Source: Cristatella mucedo | Taxonomy: Eukaryota; Bryozoa; Phylactolaemata; Cristatellidae | NCBI GenBank assembly: GCA_009760855.2 | Contig: WPIO01000190.1 | Location: 254,001-318,000, forward strand | Direction: 5' to 3' | Length of the DNA: 64,000 nt | Shown: positions 1 through 11,165 of the stretch, piece by piece | How the letters are laid out: every line of letters begins with the position of its first letter | Position numbering within the stretch: the stretch's first letter is position 1 | The notes under the pieces: generated by a model | Databases searched by the model: none | The model's input: the letters and a program-made list of their open reading frames with translations, nothing else | What the model was told of the DNA's origin: nothing | Made by a program: the position numbers and the translations under genes

Positions 1-258
1 ACTTTGATTCTGCCATCGCTCTTAACTCAGCGCGCCTTCTTTTATTCTCGTCACTCACCTCTGATGCCATCTCCTTTGATTTCCCTGATTATCTACCGTA
101 TGCGCTTTATCTCAACTACTTTAATACCCCGCCCAGTGCGTCTTGTCACGATTGAAACGTTGAGAGACAGCATTTTCGATTTTGTCGTTGACGATTTTTA
201 GTAACAAACCAAAGCGGCAAGAGCGTCAAGGGAATTCGCTCGCAGTTCGACGCGCGGC

Positions 259-259
<1 letters not shown>

Positions 260-329
<70 letters not shown>
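260..329. repeat. (CT)n microsatellite
   Basis: About 35 uninterrupted CT dinucleotides. The Ser-Leu and Arg-Glu open frames across it come from the repeat and are not genes. Bases 1-259 hold nothing recognisable. Confidence 0.97.
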
Positions 330-334
<5 letters not shown>

Positions 335-1870
335 AGCTGCACCCTGGCAGCAGTCGTCTCCGAAAGCGGCATTTTAGCCTTAACGCCTTTAAAAGTCTGC
401 ATAGTTTCTTCGACGTGCGAGGTCGCGTTAAGAAAACGTCAACTGCGCATCTTCCTGCTTGGGCGACAAGACGCTTAAAGATCGTTCAAAACTCGGGAGC
501 TGTGCTTATCTGTCGCGAGAGTCGCAGCCGCCAAAGTACGTCACCTTTCTCTGCCCTAACACTGGCTCCCCATCAAGCAGCTAATTCTTTTTAAGGTTCC
601 ACCGCCCGCTGCTTTTAGGTTCCCTCATTACCCCTCGGCTGGCTTATTCTTTATACGAAAACGCACGCTGCTCGCATGCATCTCTCCCCCACGCACTCAT
701 CCAACCAAAGTCGTTATTTAACAGCGAATCTAACCAACCTAAAATTCTTTGAAGACTTCGCGTTAAGCTGCTAACCAACTAAAGCCCGAAGTTCGTCGCC
801 GGCATCGCGGCAGCTTCTGACACGGCGGCATTTAAAGCAAAATAATCACCCACCTTTTCTTCAGTTCTAGCGGCGGGGAAGGGGGTCGGTGGGTGGGGCG
901 CGGGCTGCCGGGCATGCCAGCTTCGGCCCTTCCCGGCACCCCCTTGCGGTTACTCGGCTGCCGCCGCGAGGGGGCGCTACCGATCTTGCGGGACTCTTTG
1001 GTTCAGACCCGGCGCGCTCTCCTTGTAAAGCAATACCTGGTGGTGAGTCTGCCGTTCCTTACGTCTTCTTTCGCATTAACCTGGAAGGAGAGCGGCGGAG
1101 TAGCTGCCGTTCGTCGTGAGCGCTCGGCTCCCGGCGCCGCCATCAAACGAGAGCGCCTGCTCGGCGCTCTCGGAGCAATGCGGAACAACCGGTAGCTTGT
1201 CGTCAGCTACCTCGAATATGGGCCTGCCGGTGGTGTGGGGCGAATTCTCTGCGGGTCAAGGTCAAATTTCGTCCTAGCCAACGGGAGAGGGGCTCCCCAT
1301 ACCCACGATTGTATATATACTGCGATCGCAGATACGAGATATTCAATTTGAAAATAAAGACCTTGCACACAAGCGTACAGCTGAGCAAAGGCTCATTCGC
1401 AATTACTCACCGACCGGAAAACGTCGCCATGAATGACTGCTCGGTGAGGCTGTTTTACTTATCCATTCCGGCGAGAGATAATCTCTGAAGATCTTACCTG
1501 CGTAATTGAATAACGACGATCGAAAGCCTGCTAATCAATATTTCATAATTCCCTTTATAAATAAATCCTTAACTTCAACTGCGATGGTTTTTCATGTTGT
1601 AGTTACGTATGCAAGTAATAAACTATCACCTCGAGATACGTTTGAATGACGCCCTTCGTAGCTACGCCGTCGTAGTATTACAGTAAATGTTGCAGGGCGA
1701 AATTCTTACGCCGATCCACAAGGCACGCAGTGGTTTAGCACTTTCATACTTAACTGAAATACTGCACCGGTACGGACAGTATAATGGCTGCTCCGCTCCT
1801 ACGCTTACTGACCGTTGCCTTTGCTGTTCCGGTCCTTATCCTCGCAACGCATTTCCAAAATGCCTAAGCA
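330..1870. other. Unassigned intergenic or intronic DNA
   Basis: I see no supported gene or named repeat here. The part at 860-1200 is GC- and CpG-rich with overlapping short open frames on both strands and no convincing protein. A TATA-like run lies near 1311-1319, with no gene attached that I can identify. Confidence 0.5.
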
Positions 1871-1874
1871 AGGA

Positions 1875-2240
1875 AATGTCCTGCTGCCGAATGTGGCGAA
1901 TCCTCTCCAGCCGTCCTGAGCTGCTACTGCCATGCTACTCACTTCTTCGACTGCCCTCCTGACTCAGCAATAATAATAATAATAATAATGATACATTTGT
2001 TATAGCACCCTCAGAGAACCCAATCGCTTTCTAGGCACTTTACATTTGCTGCAAAGGGAAGCACGATCAATGCCTCTCGCTTTCTTTATGTTTCGCGAGA
2101 CGAAGTCTGTTGGCTACCGTAGGCACCGCACCGAAAGCCGCACAGGCTTCGACTGCATCATGGAGAACCCTCCCTCGCGGCACCCGCTTAGTCGCTGTGG
2201 CTTGGCGCGGAGTTACTGAGGCAGGCTCGTTACATTACAA
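1875..2240 (+). repeat. Family C interspersed repeat, copy 1 (interrupted)
   Basis: This shares colinear blocks with 22206-22460, including CTGCTGCCGA near the start and GAAGTCTGTTGGCTACCG then ACCGAAAGCCGC later. A minus-strand L2 tail (1969-2071) splits it, and the flanking halves line up with the uninterrupted copy once that insert is skipped. I do not recognise the family, and no coding capacity is visible. Confidence 0.55.
1969..2071 (-). mobile_element. L2-type LINE, 3' tail only
   Basis: On the minus strand this reads as the end of the L2 3'UTR: a GCAGCAAATGTAAAG block, the stem-loop block and a terminal (ATT)n. Only about 100 bases are present, so it is a severely 5'-truncated insertion. 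It sits inside the family C repeat. Confidence 0.8.
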
Positions 2241-3515
2241 AGGGTAAAAAAACATCCTGCGCGTGACGTCAGCGAATGGCGGATTCGGGATCTGCGAACT
2301 CACGATCTAACGAACACACTTTCCAAAAGGATTATGTTGACGTTTACTATTATTGTTATTGGTAATGAGCTAGTAGCTCGGGAGCATCGAAAGAGGTTAA
2401 CGAAACTTCAAAGAAGATCTTATGGCATCCTTAAGGTGCCGGTTAGTGAAATGCCTCGCGGTCAAGATGAACTTCGAGCCGTTAACGTTGAACCGGAGAC
2501 CACTTGCGAAATAGCCACGACAAAATACGAGCAGCAAGACACAGCCGCTAGCCGGCAAACAATACGTGAGCTCTACTGCAATCGCTCTCTGTTTTGGTCT
2601 ACGGTCTGTGGGTAGGTGTAGCGTAGCCAGCCTTGCCATCGTGGGGCAAGCCGACGCCAATTCTGAGGGGAGACGGCGTCCCAACATCCGCGAGCAACTT
2701 CGTAAGCATTCGTCCCACCGCTATGAAAATACAACACAAGTGCAAGAGGCTTGTGGGATATCGAGCGGGTGCGTCGCTGGCCATTGAAGCATAGTTACGA
2801 GAGTCAGGTCTGTACACCCTCATACGTTTCGCCTTGCCAGAACTAGCGAGGGTTATGCGGACGAAGCGTTTGGTATGCGGAGTATTTGATAATTGCCGAC
2901 AACCCTCGGCAGTCGTCTTGGGCTGATCTCATTACTTGCGAGCGATAATATTGGTAATAAGCACGGTATCTGAAACATGGCTTTCTATAGCGGCTGTAGT
3001 GCACTTTAGGTATGTACTGCCCGCGTTATCGAGTGTCTGATAGCTGTAGTAGCTGCTTGCCTTGCCAAAATTTCGAATTCGAAAGAGGAGCCAACCGATG
3101 AAATGATACGAATTGTGGCGAACTGCTAAACCTATGCTAAGAGTATTTCGTAAATGCATTTCTTAACTTGTGGGAAACTGTAATATAAAATCATTCAAAA
3201 GAGCTCACGTGGCAGTGCAGCCAGCTCGGCAGCATATAGGCGGCGGGTTTAGGCGTGCGGCGGATGTGGGTATCATGAAGTCTGCGTATATCGACTTCTG
3301 TCGAAAAATGTGACGTCCGAATTAAAACGGCCCGTGGCTAAGTCGCCTCCAGCTGAGAGAAATGCTACGAGAGGCTTGCATTTCGGTGCGCTAATGACGC
3401 AGTGGGAGTGAACTCACTACCTTAAATCTGGGAGATTCAATAGCGGCGATCAGGTAACCAATGCTGCCTAGGTGTAGGCCACGGTCGAAGCTCCTTGCGT
3501 GCTGAAATCGGGAAA
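2241..3515. other. Unassigned DNA
   Basis: Short open frames occur on both strands around 2334-2823, overlapping each other, with no recognisable domain and no clear splice structure. No repeat family seen elsewhere in the window matches here. Confidence 0.45.
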
Positions 3516-3517
3516 TA

Positions 3518-3675
3518 ATAAATAAATAATATAAGCTGATTTAACAGCCTTATTTGTACAGCTGCAGAAGAGCCTTAATGGCTATTACCACCGCTTGCAG
3601 TTGGCAATAAAAGATCGTCCAGTATAGGAATCGAACCCATGATCTCGGTCATGAAGAGCTCATCTCCTCAACTAT
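3518..3675 (-). mobile_element. SINE-B, tRNA-derived
   Basis: Reading on the minus strand gives a tRNA-like head with a B-box-like GGTTCGATTCC block. It then has the SINE-B body (ATTGCCACTGCAAG-like, then AGCCATTAAGGCTC) and ends near AATCAGCTTAT and an A/T-rich run. It is diverged at the head. Confidence 0.7.
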
Positions 3676-4654
3676 CACGGAAAACCAGATGCACTTGTTT
3701 GATACCTTGGCATACGAACAAGCTAGCCGTTTTTCTGCACCAGTTATCAGCTGTTTCACTATTCCGACGTCGTAGTAACAGTAGCGACTACACGTATTGT
3801 CTGTCACGTGACTGTCGCCAACCCTCGTTAGACGCCCGATGAGGAGCCGCATTTTGGCAATACTCAGCAGGATGAAAATGCTATATGGCATATGCCAATA
3901 CTGTTTTCTCAGAAGACTGCCGGTCGATTTCATCGTTGCTGCGTTTCGAAGACTCAGCTTCGCGTTTTTTTCCAGAATTAAAGAAGCTTCCCTCTTTTGC
4001 GTCTCGCAATGAGTACGCGGAATTCTGCACGGCTGTGTCAGTGTGGTCTTAAATTTATGGGAAATCAAACGTAGCTATCCTGGTACCTCTGCATGTCGAC
4101 CGACTTCGTGCGGTCGCCGCCATGCTACAGTTGTTGCATGCCGCAACAGGAAATGGATTGAACTTTCATCTCCGATTTGCATTAACCTCATCGCTCACTC
4201 CGTTCACAAGTGAACCAGCCAGCTCGCATGTTCTCAGCCGAGAGTTTCGCTGCATGCTGTCCAGCCTACCCCGCCCCCGCCCCCAAACTGTCAACTGAAT
4301 GTGAGGCAGACATGATTGGATTAGCAAGACGATGGATGCTGTGGATGAAGACGATAAGTTACAGTCAAAATCGCTGATGCAACGGTGCACCAGCCTGGAG
4401 AGTGGCTCCCAGCTTCTCCTCAGGCTCTGTGTGCACTGCGTTTCGCGATAGTGTAGGTGTCGTTTCAGGTATTTATTGAGAGATCGGAAGCAAGGCGCTA
4501 GTATGTCTCTAGAAAAATCGAGAGTATTGAATTGAAAGATTTGAAGCACCGACGACCTGATCGGCCGAGGGTTCGTGGTCACTCACTAAAGCCCAGCTCG
4601 TACCTACGATTTACCACCGATTAACCAATAGCCATCGATTAACCTCCGACTGAC
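3676..4654. other. Unassigned DNA
   Basis: Two overlapping minus-strand open frames (3649-4068 and 4166-4582) have no recognisable domain. The first runs into the SINE-B copy, which argues against its being a gene. Nothing else can be supported. Confidence 0.4.
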
Positions 4655-4745
4655 ACGCTTCCTTTACAGCATACTGTATGTAAAGCGCCCAGAAAGAGAT
4701 TTAGTTCTCTTCGGGCGCAATGCAAATATTTTATTATTGTGATTA
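4655..4745 (+). mobile_element. L2 3' tail
   Basis: Short plus-strand tail with CTTCCTTTACAGCA, the TAAAGCGCCCAGAAAGAGAT stem-loop block and an A/T-rich end. No ORF2 sequence is present. Confidence 0.75.
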
Positions 4746-4848
4746 TTAATTCGTGCACGGTCGCGGGGCTGTAGCGCCACCGAACGCCCACCCACAACCC
4801 CAATGCCAGCTTTACTAGATGACCAATGGACGCGCGCATGAGCACATT

Positions 4849-5330
4849 GTAATAACTATAATAAGAACAGTAAGACATTTGTATCGCGCCCGAAGAGAAA
4901 TGAATCTTATTCTAGGCACTCTAAATATGCTTGAAAAGCGTGCGAACTGTAAGGAACAACCTGCAAAGGATTTGAGGTTGGTTCGAGGCACACCTAAATG
5001 ATTTGAGTCCGGAGAGCGGGTTCCACGATGCCTAGCCTGATTGGCGAGCACAGTAGTTCGAATGAGTAGGCTAGAGCCAAAGAAAGAAGGGAACTAAAAG
5101 TGAGTGACAAAACCTCGAATGCGACAATACGTAGCTTGGCGAGGAACCAGTGCAGGTCGGCGACAAGCGGTGCATCGTGGCAGCTTCCCCGACAGACCAG
5201 ACTAGATGCAGAGTTTCACTCCAATTGCAAGCGCCTTATTGCACAGCCAGGCAGGCCTGCGAGTAGCGAGCTAAAGGAGTCAAAATGACGAACTATCGTG
5301 GATGGATGCATGGACCGACTCAGACGCATC
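4849..5330 (-). mobile_element. L2 fragment with internal deletion
   Basis: The (ATT)n tail and stem-loop lie at 4849-4935. The matches then jump directly to ORF2 C-terminal sequence (an RTNLKSF-like stretch, then the block corresponding to LADLHW) and on to the region coding for the SKLVHAF motif near 5320. Most of the 3'UTR is missing, and several stops break the frame. Confidence 0.75.
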
Positions 5331-5399
5331 AAAGCGGGCCCGAATTCTTGCGACATTACGTAGCCGAAAGAAAGTCTAGAGACTCGACAGCGGAGCGGA

Positions 5400-6870
5400 C
5401 TCGGGGTACATCGAGCGGACCGGCGGTCGCCGGAAGCGACCCGAAAGCGTTACGATCGCAGGCACGTCCGAGCTATCTACACCGTCGCGCCTCCCTCCAC
5501 TCGCGCCCGTGGCCGCGGATGACGCGCGCGCGTACGCCTCCGCTGCGAACTCTAAACCTAGGCAAAGCTCCGCCGCCGCTGCCGCACCTCCTCGCGGTAT
5601 CCCAGCATGCCACGCCCTCCCTGCTCAGTCACGTCACTGCTCCGCCCCCCCCCTGCGCGCGTCATCGCTCCGACCTACTGCGCTCGCTCTTCTCAGCGCT
5701 ATCCGAGAGAGCGCGCTGCTGCGTCGCGGAATCGTTCGAGACGGCCGGCGGCGCTGAAGTCGACGAGTGCGCTCGCGGCGTCTGCGCGCTCACCCTCGAT
5801 GGCAGGCGCGCCGCGTTGCTAGTCAGGGCCGGTCGCGCCCGGCCGGCCACGAGTGCCGCCGCGGGGACGCGGCCGGCGCAGCGTCAGCAATCGGCGGAAA
5901 GAGGGGCGACGGCGCGGTGGCTTTGCCGTCGCAGGCAGGCACGACAGAGGGTGGCCGACGCGCGCAGGCACCACTAACGGCGGCCGACGGGCCGGCGGCG
6001 GTCGCGCGACGAGCCTGACGCCGCCGGCGGGATGCGGTGGCGCGCGGCGGCGCACGGCGGGCCGCCGCCGGACGGATTACCTCGTTGGAGACCAGGACCA
6101 GGTTGTGATTTCCCTCGTTTCTGTATCTCCAGCCGGAGGCTTCGTCCATGACGCTCGAGCCAGCGGACGCGTAGCTCGTCAACCGAGACTGCTCGCCGCC
6201 GCCGCCGAGTGCCCTCGATGCCCCGACGTAGCCCGGCGGTGGCTCACGTTCGTAGGAGCGCCCGGCGGCGGGTGGGCGGGGCTTAGAGTGCGGACAGTCC
6301 GGTAGATCGTTCCCTATTGGTCGTCGCCGATCCGCCAGCGGTCGCGCCGGCCGCGAGGAGCGCGGAGCCGCCGCGCTCTGGCCCGTCGGCGGCGAACTGT
6401 CGTCGCCGAGCGGCACCCTACTGCGAGCCGTCGCTAAAAACAGCGGCGCCGCCGCCGGCGGCCCGCGCGGCGCCCCCACACGGCTCGAGCTTCCGCTTCG
6501 CAGCCTCGGCCTCGCTCCTGCCGCCGCGAAGATGCGGGCGCCAGCGCGCGAGCGGCGATAGATAGAGGGTTAAGGTCAGCCGAACCAGCAGCCTCGCGTT
6601 CAAATGGCGATGGACGAGCCTTGGCGGCCATCGCCGCGTTGGCGGCGGGCAGTAAAGGATTTTCCACTGCAGCCGGACTCGAAGCCGCGACCCGGGTCGT
6701 GCAGTGCGGGTCGCACCTCATTCCTCGGGGCTCCGCTCGGAGCGCGGGGGAGGGGGGAGGGAGGGAGGGAGGTCGCTGACCCGAACGCAGAGAGCGTTGT
6801 ACGGTCCCTCCGACGGATCGCGACCGTTGGAGTTGCCCGCCCGAGCTTCTGTAAAGGACTGCTAAAGCAC
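5400..6870. promoter_or_regulatory. CpG island, probable IPPK promoter
   Basis: A 1.4-kb stretch is very rich in C+G and in CpG, in sharp contrast with both flanks. It covers the predicted first coding exon of IPPK on the minus strand, so it is the likely promoter and 5'UTR. Long open frames on both strands here follow from the low frequency of stop codons in such composition and are mostly Arg/Ala/Pro runs. A plus-strand ATG at 6604 is followed by a GTAAAG donor-like site, so divergent transcription is possible. Confidence 0.65.
6081..6149 (-). CDS. IPPK: Inositol-pentakisphosphate 2-kinase, first coding exon
   Basis: On the minus strand an ATG at 6149 opens 23 codons, including GWRYRNEGNHNLVLVSNE, and ends at a consensus donor (GAG|GTAATC). 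The enzyme phosphorylates inositol pentakisphosphate at the 2-position to make InsP6. Its family begins with a conserved W-x-Y-x-x-E-G-x-x-x-L-V segment, the glycine-rich ATP-binding turn, and the human protein also has MDE just before it. An intron right after this segment fits the family. The catalytic residues lie in later exons, to the left. I could not find those in bases 1-6080, so they may lie beyond the window or be too short to spot. The CpG island fits a housekeeping promoter. The short match is the main uncertainty. Confidence 0.72.
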
Positions 6871-7599
6871 CTGCTTCACTAAGGCTAAGCAGCCCTCTTC
6901 ACCAAGGCTAAGCAGCCGACTACCAGCCTTCGGCCTTGGAAACGATTAATATTTTTACTGTTAGGGACACGAAGTCGAAACCGATGAGAAATAAGTGCCT
7001 TCACCTTCACCCATCTACGCGCGCATCTCCTACAAACCCCACTTTCCGCGATCGGCTCGCCAAGCGCGAATCGCATTGTCCGACCCTTGCATCGCATTTC
7101 ATTCCACATTCAATTGAAATTCTGACCGGCGCCCGCGACAGCTAAGACGCGCTCAGAGCTTGGCTGTTCGTTTGCCCACGGATGGCACGGAGCAATACGT
7201 TGATGGACACCTAATGCTTGCTGCACGTGCACGCAAAAGGTGCTTCCGAACTCGCCGCTCTCTTGGTTTGTGCTCCCGCGCCGTTCAGAGCCACCCGAGC
7301 TTCGTCATCTCCTAGCGACTACGCTATTCGTTCCCGTCGTGCCTGTTATGGTTTCGGAATGGCCGCTCAATTGCATTCCTGGATGTCGCTTATTATGTCA
7401 GCGTTCGCAAATTGGCTATCTCACGCCGGTAGCGCACCGGCGTGCATTGGTGCTGCACCTTCAAGTCGCTACCCCCAGGCTGCAAGGTTCAGCCATCAGC
7501 CGGCATGTTCAGGCATCAGTTCGTCATCAGTTCATGCATCAGTTCATCATCCCGCCGGGAGAGAAGGGAATGCAGGCGGAACCGCCAGACAGAGTTGGA
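6871..7599. other. Unassigned DNA upstream of the gypsy relic
   Basis: Two long overlapping plus-strand open frames (7218-7658 and 7240-7644) show no domain I recognise. A short tandem of CATCAGTTC-like units lies at about 7507-7553. The right end runs into the integrase relic. Confidence 0.4.
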
Positions 7600-8320
7600 G
7601 ACCCGACCGGCCGGAGAGACAGCCGAGCCCGTTGTCGGGCTTAGCCGGGAGCAACTAATCAAACTCCAGGAGTAGAACCCTACGTTAGACCGGGTGCGAA
7701 GGCTGGTCAGAAACAGCCAGGGACCGAACTCGTGGCTACGTGATTGATGGGGGTCTGATCTATAGGAGATTGACCGCCCGGAGGGCCGGCCCAGTGCCCG
7801 TAAACCAGCTGATTCTGCCAAAACCCTGTCGGAGCAGAGTGTTGAGACTAGCACACTCACTTCCACTGGCAGGACACCTGGGGAAGAAAAAAACGACGGA
7901 CAGAATTCTGAGGAGATTTTTTTTTGGCCGTCCGTACGACGGGACGTTGAATGGTACTGCCGGCGCTGCCTGCCTTGCCAAAGGTGTGATAGGCGTGTTT
8001 CAAAACCGGCCCCGTTAATTCCACTACCAATAATTGATGTGCCTTTCAGGCGGCACATCGGCATGGACCTCATAGGCCCGATCGCCTGGAGCCGATCGGG
8101 CAACGAGTACATCCTAGTGGTCTGCGATTACGCGACGAGGTATCCGGAAGCTGTGCCGCTTCGACAGATTGATGCGGCCATTACAGCCAAGGAGCCGATG
8201 GAAATATCCTCTCGGGTAGGAGTACCCGAAGAGATCCTAACGGATCAAGGATCAAACTTCACTGGGAAGTTGCCGAGGGAGCTATACAAACTGCTACGTA
8301 TCAAAGCCATTTTTCTCTAA
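7600..8320 (+). pseudogene. Ty3/gypsy-type retrotransposon integrase relic
   Basis: Three consecutive reading frames give parts of a Ty3/gypsy Pol integrase. First is a linker with LSREQLIKLQ (about 7633). Next is the HHCC zinc-binding domain: the two histidines lie in HSLPLAGHLGKKKTTDRI (about 7855-7910) and the paired cysteines follow in another frame. Last is the catalytic core, with MDLIGP and the second aspartate in LTDQGSNF (about 8240). A stop near 7675 and a frameshift at a run of T near 7918 break it. The third catalytic residue is lost by truncation at 8320. No reverse transcriptase, RNase H, gag or LTR is visible. It is a dead fragment. Confidence 0.82.
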
Positions 8321-8934
8321 TAAAGGGATACACCTGCAATAAAACGATCATTCCAAATGTAATGGCCTCTGTTTATCAGCAGCGAGTAGTTAAGCTCGCC
8401 ATTAGTGCGTGAGGCCTTTTCTTTACCGTTAACGACATCAGATAGCCTAGCTTGAAAACCATAAAAGTAAGCATCAAAGGAAAGCCTGACATATTTCGTT
8501 GCATCATAATTCTCTAGCAGTCGTTTAATAGTGAGAGGTTTTGCTATTGGCAAACGCTCGCGAAGTTCTTATTCCGATTCCGATGCACATATTTTTTGAA
8601 TCAGTGAGTGCAGCAGTTGCAGAAGCAACGGAATGCTCAGAACATGGACTGACCAGTGATTAGTCGTGTTCAATGAATGCCCGAGCTGTCCGACGTAGCG
8701 ACTGATTTAGGTGACTGCTTTGTGGCCAAACATTTATCCGGTGCTGTTTCCGCTTCCTTGCCTCTGCGTCGATAGGATGGTCCATGTAAATGGTGGAGGC
8801 ACCTTGATCATCCACTTCGTCCAGTTCGCTCGCGAACGCCGCGTTTAGCCGTGCGTTGGAACGCTGCTCGAGCAGATCGCGTCTTTCCTCTAAGGAGCCT
8901 ACAAATTAAATTGGTGGAGAAGGAGTTCGTATGA
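8321..8934. other. Unassigned DNA
   Basis: One minus-strand open frame of 78 codons (8317-8553) has no recognisable domain and starts in the gypsy relic boundary. Nothing else is supported. Confidence 0.35.
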
Positions 8935-9040
8935 AAAATAATAATAATAATAATAATAATTCACTTGATAAAGCGCCCTCGGAGAACTTAATCTCTCTCT
9001 GGGCGCTTTACATTTGCTGCAAAGTGAAATGCAATTGAAA
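8935..9040 (-). mobile_element. L2 3' tail, subfamily 1
   Basis: It has eight (ATT) units, the stem-loop block and the subfamily-1 sequence TTCAATTGCATTTC just before the GCAGCAAATG block. It is a 5'-truncated insertion of about 105 bases. Confidence 0.85.
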
Positions 9041-10044
9041 AATGAACACCATGCTCCATCAAGTATTGAAACATGGCCAGCACATTCTTCGTATGATCGG
9101 CGTGTGAACGGAATTACTTCAATACTGCGATACACGTATGTCCGCCCGCGACTCTGCAGAACTCTACGAGCGCTAAAAGGCCGGCGAGTTTTTTTTTAGA
9201 ATTATTAAAGCTCAAACGACTTTCGGCGCGCCTACGGCAGCCACCAGACTTCATCTCATACAACGAGTATAAAGTGAGAAGCGAAGATGAATCACGAGGG
9301 CAGTCGAGAAAGGATTTTTCCGGTTATGTTGTAAATTTTTTGTTGTAAATTAGAAAATTACACGTCGGTACTTGAATGTTGTCGGGTCAAGTCTTCGTTG
9401 GGCGCATTTATCAAAACCCGATGGTTGATCTCGACGCTCTTGGATGTGGGAGAGCGCCATTCGTCGACGCCCATATCATTCACTTGGATTTTGCTATCGG
9501 CATTAAGAGTTACCAGGTCGATTTAGGTATGCTAGTGATCGATGGTTTTGGTCGCAATAGCTTTCTACTGCAAATGATCTTGAAGCGTCGTTTGAAAGAC
9601 TGTTTGCTGCAGCGGATTGCCCTAGCCAGCTTGATTTTGTATTTAGTTGCGATGGCTATAATGGTTTGTCGGCCATCGCCATAAACTTCGAGGTGTCTCG
9701 TTGTGGCCTCATTACCGGACTAGCCAATACGACGATCTGGATTATCGGTCTGCGATTCCATCGGTTGTAATGCAGCTGTTTGATTGGCTGGTTCTTCTGG
9801 GGTCCTGGTTACTCAGCAATTGATTTAGCGGCGTCGAGCTCTTATTTGAACCAGTTGCCATTGACGTTTTTGGAGCTGTTGCGTGGGCTCTAACACTAGC
9901 CCATTTTGATAAGATATACTTATTTAGTCTGTGTTTTGTGTTTGATTGGTTCGGTTATGATAGAGCTTTGTTCGCTGGGTGGGTGCTATCTATCCACTCA
10001 GGAGCAAGACGTCACGGAGGACAGCGCTGGGCCATCTTTCTGCT
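9041..10044. other. Unassigned DNA, T/G-rich on the plus strand
   Basis: A plus-strand open frame of 102 codons (9376-9684) has no recognisable domain. The segment 9650-9970 is rich in TTG and GGTT words. Nothing further can be supported. Confidence 0.35.
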
Positions 10045-11165
10045 TGACAAGCACAATCTAGGCTTTCACTTCTATGCGGATGACACTCAGTTGTACCTTT
10101 GCTTTGATCCCTCACACCTTCGAGCACCTCAAATTCTCTAAACTCACTTGCTGCGTGCATTGATGACATCCGCACGTGGATGGCAGCAAATTTTCTAAAA
10201 CTAAGCGATGACAAAACTAACTTACTAGTTATGGGCAAACCCAGTGTAATTCACAAATTGGAAAGGCTGACTCTCAAAATTGGCTCTGGCAGCATATCTC
10301 CTGTCGAATCAGCTCGAAATCGAGGTGTCATATTCCAAAGCGACCTCTTGTTAGACGACCATATCAGCTCCACAGTCAAATCTGCCTACTTTCAGCTTCA
10401 TACCATTGCTAAAATTCGGGCTTGTTTAGATAAGGATACCACGTCCAAGTTGGTCCATGCATTTGTGGCATCTCGTCTCGACTTCTGCAACTCACTTCTT
10501 ACTGGCCTACCAGCATGTGCGATCAGGCGATTGCAGCTGGTGCAAAACTCTGCAGCTAGGCTTGTCTGTCGTGAGCGCCGCAGTTGCCACATTACTCCAC
10601 TTCTCGCCGACCTGCACTGGCTACCAGTCAAGCAACGGATTGACTTCAAGGTTTTGTCGCTCACTTTTAGGTCCCTTCATTCTATTGCTCCAGCCTATCT
10701 GTCAGATATACTACCCCATCAGGCCACGCACCGTGCCACCCGCTTTTCGGAATCCAACAGTCTAGAAATACCTCATACAAACCTTAAATCCTTTGGAGAC
10801 CGTGCATTTAGTTCATATGTTCCCAAAGCCTGGAACTCCCTCCCGACCTGCATCAGAACATCCCCTGACCTGACCACATTCAAAAAGAACTTAAAAACAC
10901 ACCTATTTAGGACAGCATTTAGTGGGTCTGTGTGATTCGTCCTTCACGTGCTTATGCGTGCTGACACTGTGCATGCTGCCTTTAACCACATTTGCATGCT
11001 GACCCTGTGCATGTCACCCCTAACCATGTTATTCATTTTGTTTGTTTTTCAAGTATGATTTTACTTACCATTCAATTGCATTTCCCTTTGCAGCAAATGT
11101 AAAGCGCCTAGAAAGAGATTAAGTTCTCTGAGGGCGCTTTATCAAGTACATTATTATTATTATTA
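10045..11165 (+). mobile_element. L2-type LINE, 5'-truncated, best-kept 3' half
   Basis: It starts just before the reverse-transcriptase catalytic motif, runs through the ORF2 C-terminus, and has a 3'UTR of about 215 bases with the subfamily-1 signature TTTTTCAAGTATGATTTTAC. It ends in the stem-loop and (ATT)n. This is the most intact ORF2 end in the window and the best reference for the other copies. The left end has no LINE promoter, as expected for truncation during target-primed reverse transcription. Confidence 0.92.
10058..10935 (+). pseudogene. L2 ORF2 reverse transcriptase, C-terminal part
   Basis: The first frame carries the catalytic FYADDTQLYLCFDPS motif (about 10065-10115). A frameshift near 10115-10145 separates it from a 251-codon open frame starting at 10180 (MAANFLKLSDDKTNLLV) and ending at the stop at 10933-10935. 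The latter covers the thumb and the conserved L2/CR1 tail, with LADLHWLPVKQRIDF, LSLTFRSLHS, AYLSD and FGDRAFSSY. The endonuclease and early RT motifs are absent, so the copy cannot move by itself. Confidence 0.88.

Noticed and set aside
146-478. Ser/Leu and Arg/Glu open frames over the first microsatellite
   Set aside because: They exist only because (CT)n has no stops in any frame; flanks have no coding signal.
5285-6479. Long open frames of 218-230 codons on both strands in the first CpG island
   Set aside because: Arg/Ala/Pro-rich composition and simultaneous openness on both strands fit CpG-rich DNA. Only the 23-codon IPPK segment has a family signature and a donor.
9376-9684. 102-codon plus-strand frame
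   Set aside because: No domain, no splice context, and T/G-biased DNA favours open frames.
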